From assembly GCA_023400055.1 (NCBI GenBank), contig JAEXFN010000012.1, forward strand, positions 1 to 5,596: DNA of 5,596 bases, given 5' to 3'. Numbering within the stretch: the first letter of the stretch is position 1; each line of letters begins with the position of its first letter. A program made the translations under genes and the position numbers. Shown one piece after another: positions 1 through 5,427 of the stretch. A model generated the notes under the pieces. The model did not search any database, had not been told where the DNA came from, and saw nothing but the letters and a program-made list of their open reading frames with translations. The stretch comes from Bacillota bacterium. Its GTDB lineage: Bacteria > Bacillota > UBA4882 > UBA8346.

Positions 1-250
1 CACAGCGGGAAAATCTTGAGTCACAAAAGATCGATCTGAAATCATCCCAGACAGATCTTTATTAACAAAAGATCGATCTTTATTCACAAAAGGAAGATCT
101 TTATCCACAAAAGATCGATCTGGAATCGTCGCAGACAGATCTTTATTAACAAAAGATCGATCTTTATCCACAAAAGATCGATCTGGAATCATCGCAGACA
201 GATCTTTATTAACAAAAGATCGATCTTTATCCACAAAAGATCGATCTTTT
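1..250. repeat. AT-rich tandem array, 21-bp units in a 63-bp higher-order repeat
   Basis: The stretch divides into consecutive 21-bp units without gaps. There are three unit classes. Class X (22-42, 106-126, 169-189) has the core AAAAGATCGATCTGGAAT or a close variant. Class Y (43-63, 127-147, 190-210) has the core GCAGACAGATCTTTATT (CCAGACAG in the first copy). Class Z (64-84, 148-168, 211-231) has AACAAAAGATCGATCTTTAT. X-Y-Z forms a 63-bp repeat at 22-84, 106-168 and 169-231; the last two copies differ at one base (128 versus 191). A single extra unit at 85-105 interrupts the series, 1-21 looks like a decayed unit, and 232-250 is a 19-bp partial unit closing the array. There are no unique spacers, so this is not a CRISPR. 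One minus-strand frame is open from a GTG at 234-232 to the window edge (78 codons), and one plus-strand frame is open from 20 to 259 but lacks a start codon. The array may extend left beyond the window. Confidence 0.95.
80..235 (+). promoter_or_regulatory. Phased cluster of DnaA-box-like 9-mers inside the array
   Basis: TTATCCACA, the consensus DnaA box in E. coli and B. subtilis, occurs exactly at 101-109, 164-172 and 227-235, always on the plus strand. TTATTCACA at 80-88 fits the relaxed TTATNCACA form. Start-to-start spacings are 21, 63 and 63 bp, close to whole helical turns, so the boxes would lie on one face of the DNA. TTATTAACA, one mismatch away, recurs between them at 59-67, 143-151 and 206-214. 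An inverted near-match sits at 250-258. The matches are seen directly; DnaA binding is inference. Because the copies arose by duplication they count as one chance event, and no replication gene is nearby. Confidence 0.3.
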
Positions 251-251
251 G
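234..251. repeat. 18-bp perfect palindrome at the array boundary
   Basis: CAAAAGATCGATCTTTTG reads identically on both strands, with its centre between 242 and 243. The 14-bp core AAAGATCGATCTTT recurs within the array at 69-82, 153-166 and 216-229, but only this terminal copy extends to 18 bp, because the partial last unit ends in CTTTT. It could be a protein-binding site or a hairpin. No function is assigned. Confidence 0.6.
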
Positions 252-571
252 GGGATAACTGAGTTGACGCGATGAGCCGGGGATGAAATCAGCAAGTCTC
301 CGTCTGACCCTGCCAAGGCTTCAATCCCAGTCATAAACTTAGCACCCTCGCATCCGGCCGGGGTTTTTCACAATGCTTCTAAAGATCGTATCAGAAAAAC
401 TAAGAAAATTGCAAAACCGCCGTCCGGATCGGCGTCCGGACCGGATGGGATCCCAAAATGCTAAGAATATGACAACGATGCGACAAAACAGTTAATTCCG
501 GGTTAATCGATCGTCCGTTACAATAGAGAAAAGAGCAACGAAGCTCGTAAGCAATTTAAGGAGGGGTAGTT
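251..571. other. Non-coding leader upstream of the transport operon
   Basis: These 321 bases hold no convincing gene. Visible elements are two adjacent 12-bp direct repeats, CGTCCGGATCGG at 421-432 and CGTCCGGACCGG at 433-444 (one mismatch). They are followed closely by the perfect palindrome GGGATCCC at 447-454. CTAAGAA occurs twice, within 400-470. GTTAAT is repeated at 491-496 and 502-507, an 11-bp spacing that would put both on one DNA face, next to the proposed promoter. These are candidate operator or activator sites. I see no recognisable riboswitch and no catabolite-response (cre) consensus. Confidence 0.5.
496..524 (+). promoter_or_regulatory. Candidate sigma-70-type promoter for the operon
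   Basis: TACAAT at 519-524 matches the -10 consensus TATAAT at five of six positions and lies 47 bp upstream of the GTG start of the binding-protein gene. At the usual 17-bp spacing the -35 region is TTCCGG (496-501), a poor match to TTGACA. That is typical of promoters needing an activator. The GTTAAT direct repeats flank this -35 position on both sides, which fits a regulator bound there. Transcription would begin near 531, giving a leader of about 40 nt. This is a prediction from sequence only. Confidence 0.4.
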
Positions 572-1900
572 GTGCAGAAATTGGTTCGTAACCTGATGTT
601 CTGGAGTTTATTGGTGATCTGCTTCGGAATGTCCGCTTTCGGCGTCTTCGCCGCCAAGAAAGCAGTTAAGTTGGTAGTGTGGGGCGGCGTCCCGGCGGAG
701 AACGGACCCGGGGAACTGGTTCAGCAGTGGAATAAGGCCCATCCCGATATTCAAGTCGAATATGTCCGTTTCGTTAACGACGATGCCGGCAACACCAAGC
801 TGGATGTGGCGCTGCTCTCGGGCGAGCAGATCGATGCCTTCTTTACCTACGGCGTCCCGTACCTGGTGAAACGGATCGAGGGCGGCATGGTGATGGATCT
901 GTCGGGCTTGGGCGCGGATTCGTTCGTCAAGTCCAACATCGGCACCGACGGCGTCTTTCGTTACAATGGCAAGCTTTATAGCGTTCCCACCACCAAAGAG
1001 CCGGTGTACATGATGGTCAACAAGGCGGCCTTCGACAAGGCTGGCATCAAAGTGCCGACCCTTTGGACCTTTGACGAGTTCCGCCAGATCTCCAAGAAAC
1101 TGACGGTGACCGAGGGCGGCAAGACCCGTTACGGTCTGTTCGCCACGCCCAGCGTCAACCCGGCGACTTCCACCAACCTTGACCTGGCGCGGGTTATTTT
1201 GGGCAACAACTATTGGTACAAGGCGGACGGCAAAACCTCCAATTTTGACAACCCGGCGCACCGTCTGAATGCCCAGATTTATTACGACATGATTTTCAAC
1301 GATAAGTCGGCCTTCCCGTATTCGGAGATTTTATCGCGCAAGTTGCAAGCGTATTCGCAGGATGTGTTCCTGAATCAAGAAGCGGTGATGATGCCGTCCG
1401 CCCCGTGGATGCTGCGTTATGTCAAGGATACCGCCAAGTATCCCCACGACTGGGTGACCTCGTTCGCACCGATGCCGGTGCCGGACAAGAAGAAAAAATA
1501 TTACAACCCCGGCGCTTTGAACAACTGGCTCCTGATGAACAGCAAGACCCAGTATAAGAAGGAAACCTGGCAGTTCATGAAGTATTGGGCCACCGAGGGC
1601 GCGGCCAAGTACATGCTGGCTTCGGGCAAGATTCCGACCTGGAAAAAGGTCGACGTCAAGATGGTGACCTCCGGCATCTTCAGCGGCTACGAGAAACTCT
1701 TCGATATGGACGCTTTCCGCCGGGTGGTGCTGGATCCCAGCATCCGTTATACCTTGGACACGGTCACGGTCGCCGCGCCGGAGATCATGCAGATCCTGAA
1801 GGAAGAGAGCGACAAGACCTTCCTGAAAGAACAATCGGTGGAGCAGTTGATTCAAAAGGTCAAGTCCCGTTCCGATGAGGCTATCAAGAGCGCGAAGTAA
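572..1900 (+). CDS. Extracellular solute-binding protein of a CUT1-type sugar ABC transporter
   Basis: A 442-residue protein of the family 1 (MalE-like) binding proteins, which capture oligosaccharides or related solutes outside the membrane and dock on a MalF/MalG-type channel. Residues 1-28 look like a signal peptide: basic MQKLVR start, hydrophobic core at about 8-25, and likely signal peptidase I cleavage after FAA. There is no lipobox; the only cysteine (C17) lies inside the hydrophobic core, so the mature protein has none. Family-like features are VVWGG at the mature N-terminus (35-39), the segment YNGKLYSVP (131-139) followed by the VYMMVNKAAFDKAG lobe segment (145-158), WTFDEF (165-170), and the C-lobe stretch from GALNNWLL (314) to about 357 with WQFMKYWATEG (333-343). 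The GTG start at 572 is supported by AGGAGG at 559-564; the next in-frame ATG (596) would remove the basic n-region. First gene of the operon. The ligand cannot be deduced. Confidence 0.93.
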   Translation: MQKLVRNLMFWSLLVICFGMSAFGVFAAKKAVKLVVWGGVPAENGPGELVQQWNKAHPDIQVEYVRFVNDDAGNTKLDVALLSGEQIDAFFTYGVPYLVKRIEGGMVMDLSGLGADSFVKSNIGTDGVFRYNGKLYSVPTTKEPVYMMVNKAAFDKAGIKVPTLWTFDEFRQISKKLTVTEGGKTRYGLFATPSVNPATSTNLDLARVILGNNYWYKADGKTSNFDNPAHRLNAQIYYDMIFNDKSAFPYSEILSRKLQAYSQDVFLNQEAVMMPSAPWMLRYVKDTAKYPHDWVTSFAPMPVPDKKKKYYNPGALNNWLLMNSKTQYKKETWQFMKYWATEGAAKYMLASGKIPTWKKVDVKMVTSGIFSGYEKLFDMDAFRRVVLDPSIRYTLDTVTVAAPEIMQILKEESDKTFLKEQSVEQLIQKVKSRSDEAIKSAK

Positions 1901-1920
1901 CGAACCAAAGTAAGTACCGC

Positions 1921-1950
1921 GGAGGATAGACCCAAAAAAGTCTATCCTCC
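1921..1950 (+). promoter_or_regulatory. Intercistronic stem-loop between binding protein and permease
   Basis: GGAGGATAGAC (1921-1931) is perfectly complementary to GTCTATCCTCC (1940-1950), giving an 11-bp stem with an 8-nt loop, CCAAAAAA. It starts 20 nt after the binding-protein stop and is followed by TTCTTTC, a poor U-tract, so complete termination is unlikely. Such hairpins after binding-protein genes commonly stabilise the upstream message or cause partial termination, giving more binding protein than permease. The 3' arm also overlaps a possible alternative pairing: CTCCTT (1947-1952) with AAGGAG (1959-1964), the ribosome-binding site of the next gene. The stem is seen directly; its role is inferred. 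Confidence 0.8.
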
Positions 1951-1968
1951 TTCTTTCAAAGGAGTGAG

Positions 1969-2919
1969 ATGATGGCTTCAGCAATTCATCCCGGCCCGGC
2001 CGCCGATACGGCGGCCTTGAACGCCCGCGCGGCACGGCGCCGCGAATGGCAACGGAATATCACCGGCTACCTGTTCGTCGCCCCCAACTTGATCGGATTC
2101 CTCCTCTTTACGCTGGCGCCGGTCCTGTTTTCCCTGGTGGTCGCCTTCTCGGACTGGAATCTGTTCAAAGGGATCAGCGGCATGAACTTTATAGGCTTGC
2201 AAAACTTCACCAATCTGCTGCATGACATCTGGTTCATCGATTCGTTAAAGAACAACTTGATCTACACCGTGGCCACCATTCCGGTGATGATGATTCTGTC
2301 GCTGATCATCGCGGTCGTGCTCAATGACAAGGTTTATGGCCGGGTGGCGATCCGGGCGATGTTTTTCATTCCCTACATCGCCAACATCGTGGCCATCTGC
2401 GCGGTCTGGCTGCTGCTCTACAACCCGGATCACGGGGTAATCAACCAGTTTCTGAGCGGCCTGGGGATCGCCCATCCGCCGCAATGGCTGGCCAGTACCG
2501 TCTGGGCCTTGCCGGCGATCATGATCATGACCGTCTGGGGCGGGATCGGCTACAATTCGGTGCTGTATATGGCGGGCCTGCAAAGCATCCCGAAGAGCCT
2601 CTATGAATCGGCCGATATCGACGGGGCCAGCGCTTTCGGGAAGCTCCGCCACATCACCGTCCCGATGCTTTCGCCGACCATCTTCTTCCTGTTGATCACC
2701 AATATCATCTATTCCTTTCAGGTGTTCGGCCCGATCAACATCCTGACTCAGGGCGGGCCGGGCCGGTCCTCGACGGTGCTCGCCTACTACATCTATTTGA
2801 GCGGCTTCCGTTACTTCAAGATGGGACCCGCCGCCGCCATGGCCTGGTTCCTGATGGTCGTGATCTTCGCGGTCACCCTGGTGCAATGGCGGGGTCAGAA
2901 AAAATGGGTCAATTACTGA
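1969..2919 (+). CDS. Sugar ABC transporter permease, MalF/UgpA type
   Basis: A 316-residue inner-membrane protein, one of two channel-forming subunits of the CUT1-type importer. It has a hydrophilic, Arg/Ala-rich N-terminus (1-30) and about six membrane segments near residues 33-60, 96-118, 128-150, 178-200, 233-253 and 285-307. The EAA loop that contacts the ATPase is at 213-232 (ESADIDGAS through ITVP), with the conserved Gly at 219 and a Leu-to-Val change before the final Pro. QGGPGRSSTVLAYYIY (261-276) is the P-loop-proximal signature usual in MalF/UgpA homologues. Tandem ATGs occur at 1969 and 1972. The ribosome-binding site AAAGGAG (1958-1964) lies 4 nt from the first and 7 nt from the second, so the true start may be 1972, giving 315 residues. 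It lies 68 bp after the binding protein and 20 bp before its partner permease, clearly in the same operon. Confidence 0.94.
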   Translation: MMASAIHPGPAADTAALNARAARRREWQRNITGYLFVAPNLIGFLLFTLAPVLFSLVVAFSDWNLFKGISGMNFIGLQNFTNLLHDIWFIDSLKNNLIYTVATIPVMMILSLIIAVVLNDKVYGRVAIRAMFFIPYIANIVAICAVWLLLYNPDHGVINQFLSGLGIAHPPQWLASTVWALPAIMIMTVWGGIGYNSVLYMAGLQSIPKSLYESADIDGASAFGKLRHITVPMLSPTIFFLLITNIIYSFQVFGPINILTQGGPGRSSTVLAYYIYLSGFRYFKMGPAAAMAWFLMVVIFAVTLVQWRGQKKWVNY

Positions 2920-2939
2920 ACGGGGTTGGGTGAAATCGG

Positions 2940-3821
2940 ATGAAATTGCTGCAAAACTTCAAAGAAGGCTTGCCGTTCGGCTCGAACGCCGGCCGCAAGG
3001 TCGTATTCAAAAGCCTGGGGACCGTGATCATGGCCGTTCTGGGCCTGGCGATGCTGGTGCCGTTCTTCTGGATGATTTCGACCTCGCTGAAGATTCAGGG
3101 CGATGTCTATAAGTTCCCGGTGGAATGGTTCCCCAAGCTGCCGCAGTACGGCAACTACCATACGGTCTGGTTCAATCAGGACCCGCCGTTCTTCGTCTAC
3201 TACTGGAATTCGATCAAGATCGCGGTGATCTGCGTCATCGGTGATCTGATCACCAGTTCGCTGGCTGCATATGCCTTCGCGCGGCTGCAGTTCAAGGGGA
3301 GAGATCAGCTGTTCCTGCTCTACCTGGTGACGATGATGATCCCGTTCCAGGTGCTGATGGTGCCGCAGTTCATGCTCTTCCGCTGGATGGGGATTTATAA
3401 CACCCACTGGGCGCTGATCCTGCCGCGGCTGTTCACGCCGCTGGGGACCTTCCTGTTGCGCCAGTATTTCCTGACCGTCCCCTTCGAGCTGTCGGAGGCG
3501 GCCCGGGTGGACGGGGCCAGCGAGTTCCGGACCTTCTGGCAGATCGTGCTGCCGTTGGCCAAGCCGGCCCTAGCCAGCCTGGCGATCCTCTCCTTCGTCT
3601 GGCGCTGGAACGATTACGAAGGGCCGTTGATCTTTTTGACCAACCGCCAGCTGTATACGGTGCCGCTGGGGCTGACCAACTTCATCGACGAGGCCGGCAG
3701 TCAGCAGGATACGCTGATCATGGCCGCTTCGGTCTCGGCCTTCCTGCCGATCCTCATCGTTTTCCTGCTCGGCCAGAAGTACTTCATCGAGGGGATCACC
3801 GCCGGGAGTGTCAAGGGATGA
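2940..3821 (+). CDS. Sugar ABC transporter permease, MalG/UgpE type
   Basis: A 293-residue inner-membrane protein that would pair with the preceding permease to form the translocation channel. Hydrophobic segments are near residues 26-48, 90-113, 123-147, 155-175, 207-222 and 262-279. The EAA loop is intact at 186-205 (EAARVDGAS through IVLP), with Gly at 192. RWNDYEGPLIFL (222-233) corresponds to the conserved WN-[DE] stretch of MalG homologues. The C-terminus FIEGITAGSVKG (282-293) is the characteristic family ending. The length is normal for the family. The ATG at 2940 is 20 nt after the previous stop. The upstream sequence GGGGTTGGGTGA is only a modest ribosome-binding site, so translation may partly depend on coupling to the upstream gene. 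No ABC ATPase gene follows. Confidence 0.94.
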   Translation: MKLLQNFKEGLPFGSNAGRKVVFKSLGTVIMAVLGLAMLVPFFWMISTSLKIQGDVYKFPVEWFPKLPQYGNYHTVWFNQDPPFFVYYWNSIKIAVICVIGDLITSSLAAYAFARLQFKGRDQLFLLYLVTMMIPFQVLMVPQFMLFRWMGIYNTHWALILPRLFTPLGTFLLRQYFLTVPFELSEAARVDGASEFRTFWQIVLPLAKPALASLAILSFVWRWNDYEGPLIFLTNRQLYTVPLGLTNFIDEAGSQQDTLIMAASVSAFLPILIVFLLGQKYFIEGITAGSVKG

Positions 3822-3841
3822 CCCAGGCTAGTTTGCAAATT

Positions 3842-3850
3842 GGAGGAGGT
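3842..3850 (+). promoter_or_regulatory. Ribosome-binding site that fixes the start of the oxidoreductase gene
   Basis: GGAGGAGGT lies 4 nt before the ATG at 3855. The reading frame stays open upstream to a TTG at 3840, but that codon overlaps this ribosome-binding site and the five extra residues would be encoded by the site itself. The ATG is therefore the better start. The site is much stronger than that of the preceding permease gene. Confidence 0.85.
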
Positions 3851-3854
3851 TGCC

Positions 3855-5168
3855 ATGAATTATTATACTGAGCCGGCGCGGCGGATTCCCGTCGTGGCTG
3901 AGGCCGACGTGCTGGTGGTCGGGGGCGGCCCGGCCGGATTCGCCGCCGCGGTGAATGCGGCCCGGCAGGGGGCCCGGACTTATCTCTTCGAACAATCGGG
4001 CGCGGTGGGCGGCGTCGCCACCACCGGGCTGATGAGCCACTGGACCGGCAATACCCGGGGCGGTTTTTATGAGGAGTTGTTGGAGCGGGCGAACGACTGG
4101 CACGGCGACGAAGCGGCGTTGCGCTTGCGGAACTGGCCGGCCCGGCAACTGATGAATCCTGAAAAATTGAAGACCGTAATGCTGGAAATGCTGGCGGAAG
4201 CCGGCGTCATCCTGCGGCTGTATAGTTTCGCCAGCGCGCCGCTGCTGGAGGGGAACCGGGTGGCCGGCGTGATCACCGAGAGCAAGTCGGGCCGGGAAGC
4301 CTGGCGGGCCAAGGTGACGGTGGACGCCTCGGGCGACGGCGACATCGCCGCCCAGGCGGGCGTGCCCTTCCATAAAGGCCGCGAGAGCGACGGCAAGATG
4401 CAGCCGATGACGCTGATGTTCAAGGTGGCCGGGGTCGATACCGACCGGGCGGTCTTTCCGAATCAATTCGAGGAGACTTTCCCGGTGCCGGCCGGCGATC
4501 TGCAACAGCTAGGCCGGGAGCAACTGCCGCCGCCCGCCGGGCACGTGCTGCTGTACCAGTCGACCCTGCCCGGCGTGGTCACCTGCAACATGACCAACTG
4601 CACCGGGGTGGACGGCACCAGCGTCGCCGATCTGACCCGGGCCGAGATGCTCTGCCGCAAGCAGATCGACCGGATCGTCCGGTTCCTGCGGGAGTATGTC
4701 CCGGGCTTCGAAAATTGTTTCCTGATCAGCTCGGCTTCCCAGATCGGGGTGCGGGAGACCCGCCATTTTCAGGGCGAGTACACCCTGACCGAGGAGGATG
4801 TGCTGGCGGCGCGGGTCTTTCCGGACTGGGCGGTCACCAAGGCCCATTTCAACTTCGACGTGCACAGTCTGGACTCGAGCGGTCTGGATCCCACCGGCGC
4901 GCAGGATGGCTTCAGGCAAACGGCGGGCTACACCATCCCGTACCGCTGTTTCGTCCCCCAGAAGGTCGATCAGCTTCTGTTGGCCGGCAGGAATATCTCC
5001 GGCACCCATCTGGCCCATTCCAACTTCCGGGTGATGCCGATCTGCGCCAACATGGGGCAGGCGGTGGGGATCGCCGCCGCGCTCTGCGCCAAGGGCGGGA
5101 TCCGGCCGCGTGATCTGGAGGTCCAAGAACTACAGGCGATCCTGCGGGAGCAAGGGGTGTGTCCTTAA
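3855..5168 (+). CDS. FAD-dependent oxidoreductase, FAD_oxidored family, substrate unknown
   Basis: A 437-residue, probably cytosolic flavoprotein with no signal peptide or membrane segment. The N-terminal dinucleotide-binding fold is clear: ADVLVVGGGPAGFAAAVNAA (17-36) contains GxGxxG at 23-28, and E46 at the end of the second strand would bind the FAD ribose. VGGVATTGLMSHW (51-63) follows, as usual in the family. DASGDGDIAAQAG (157-169) is the second FAD-contact motif. QIGVRETRHFQGEYTLTEEDV (in two parts, 296-305 and 306-316) is a family hallmark. The C-terminal LLLAGRNISGTHLAHSNFRV (374-393) with GQAVGIAAAL (401-410) completes the cofactor site. Eight cysteines are present, including C244 and C249, but no CxxC pair. 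The start is the ATG at 3855, 33 nt after the permease stop. Last gene of the operon, so it may oxidise or reduce the imported compound or its product. Many relatives sit beside sugar genes without a proven reaction; some database labels such as xanthan lyase are unreliable. Confidence 0.88.
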   Translation: MNYYTEPARRIPVVAEADVLVVGGGPAGFAAAVNAARQGARTYLFEQSGAVGGVATTGLMSHWTGNTRGGFYEELLERANDWHGDEAALRLRNWPARQLMNPEKLKTVMLEMLAEAGVILRLYSFASAPLLEGNRVAGVITESKSGREAWRAKVTVDASGDGDIAAQAGVPFHKGRESDGKMQPMTLMFKVAGVDTDRAVFPNQFEETFPVPAGDLQQLGREQLPPPAGHVLLYQSTLPGVVTCNMTNCTGVDGTSVADLTRAEMLCRKQIDRIVRFLREYVPGFENCFLISSASQIGVRETRHFQGEYTLTEEDVLAARVFPDWAVTKAHFNFDVHSLDSSGLDPTGAQDGFRQTAGYTIPYRCFVPQKVDQLLLAGRNISGTHLAHSNFRVMPICANMGQAVGIAAALCAKGGIRPRDLEVQELQAILREQGVCP

Positions 5169-5210
5169 AGATCGTGTCGCTGGAAGTATTTGATGGTGAA
5201 ATCATGCCCC

Positions 5211-5247
5211 AAAACCGCGTGCGGAAAGCGCGCGGTTTTGTTTTTTT
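5211..5247 (+). terminator. Rho-independent terminator of the operon
   Basis: AAAACCGCG (5211-5219) pairs with CGCGGTTTT (5231-5239). The stem extends inward through a T-G wobble (5220/5230) and two further pairs, leaving the loop GGAAA (5223-5227). A G and seven Ts (5241-5247) follow. It begins 42 nt after the oxidoreductase stop, so it ends the four-gene transcript. The A-tract on the 5' side of the stem might also let it act on a transcript from the opposite strand. Confidence 0.93.
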
Positions 5248-5427
5248 CGTTGAAAACAGGCATTTGAGACTGGCAGATTATCAGGTGGGAGCAATGATTC
5301 ATCATCTGAGTTGTGAAGCTTCCGCTTCTGTGCAGCAAACTATTTTGCCGGTTATTATTTGATTTGATGATTATCAAGTTAACTCCGCAGGTAACTGAGG
5401 CATGAGCAGATGAAATTTATAGCCTCG
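5248..5427. other. Intergenic spacer with no recognisable gene
   Basis: About 180 moderately AT-rich bases separate the terminator from the right-hand repeat array. Reading frames here are short, lack ribosome-binding sites and overlap the terminator or the end of the oxidoreductase gene. A weak 5-bp hairpin (GAAGC, TTCC, GCTTC) is present but not persuasive. The minus-strand frame that is open through the array ends at a TGA at 5376-5374 inside this spacer. Confidence 0.5.

Noticed and set aside
1..250. CRISPR array
   Set aside because: The units are contiguous 21-bp repeats with no unique spacers of constant length, and no cas genes are present.
1..250. Chromosomal replication origin
   Set aside because: DnaA-box words alone are not enough. 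No dnaA, dnaN, rpmH or other origin-linked gene is present, and the neighbours are a sugar-uptake operon.
348..367. Terminator-like CCTCG...GGGGTTTTT
   Set aside because: Only about four base pairs with a long loop can form, one of them a wobble, and no plus-strand gene precedes it in the window.
608..1261. Long minus-strand reading frame opposite the binding-protein gene
   Set aside because: It is antisense to a well-supported gene, has a low-complexity His/Arg/Gly-rich composition and shows no recognisable motif. The frame opposite 1331-2035 is rejected for the same reason.
3840..3854. TTG start for the oxidoreductase, adding five residues
   Set aside because: The TTG and the extra codons are the ribosome-binding site itself; the ATG at 3855 has ideal spacing.
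3828..5126. Minus-strand reading frames opposite the oxidoreductase gene
   Set aside because: They are typical GC-rich shadows with Arg/Gly/His/Pro-rich translations, while the plus strand carries complete FAD-binding motifs.
5159..5362. Small plus-strand gene overlapping the oxidoreductase stop
   Set aside because: It has no proper ribosome-binding site, it spans the terminator hairpin and T-tract, and its translation has no recognisable features. The opposite frame at 5165-5377 fails for similar reasons.
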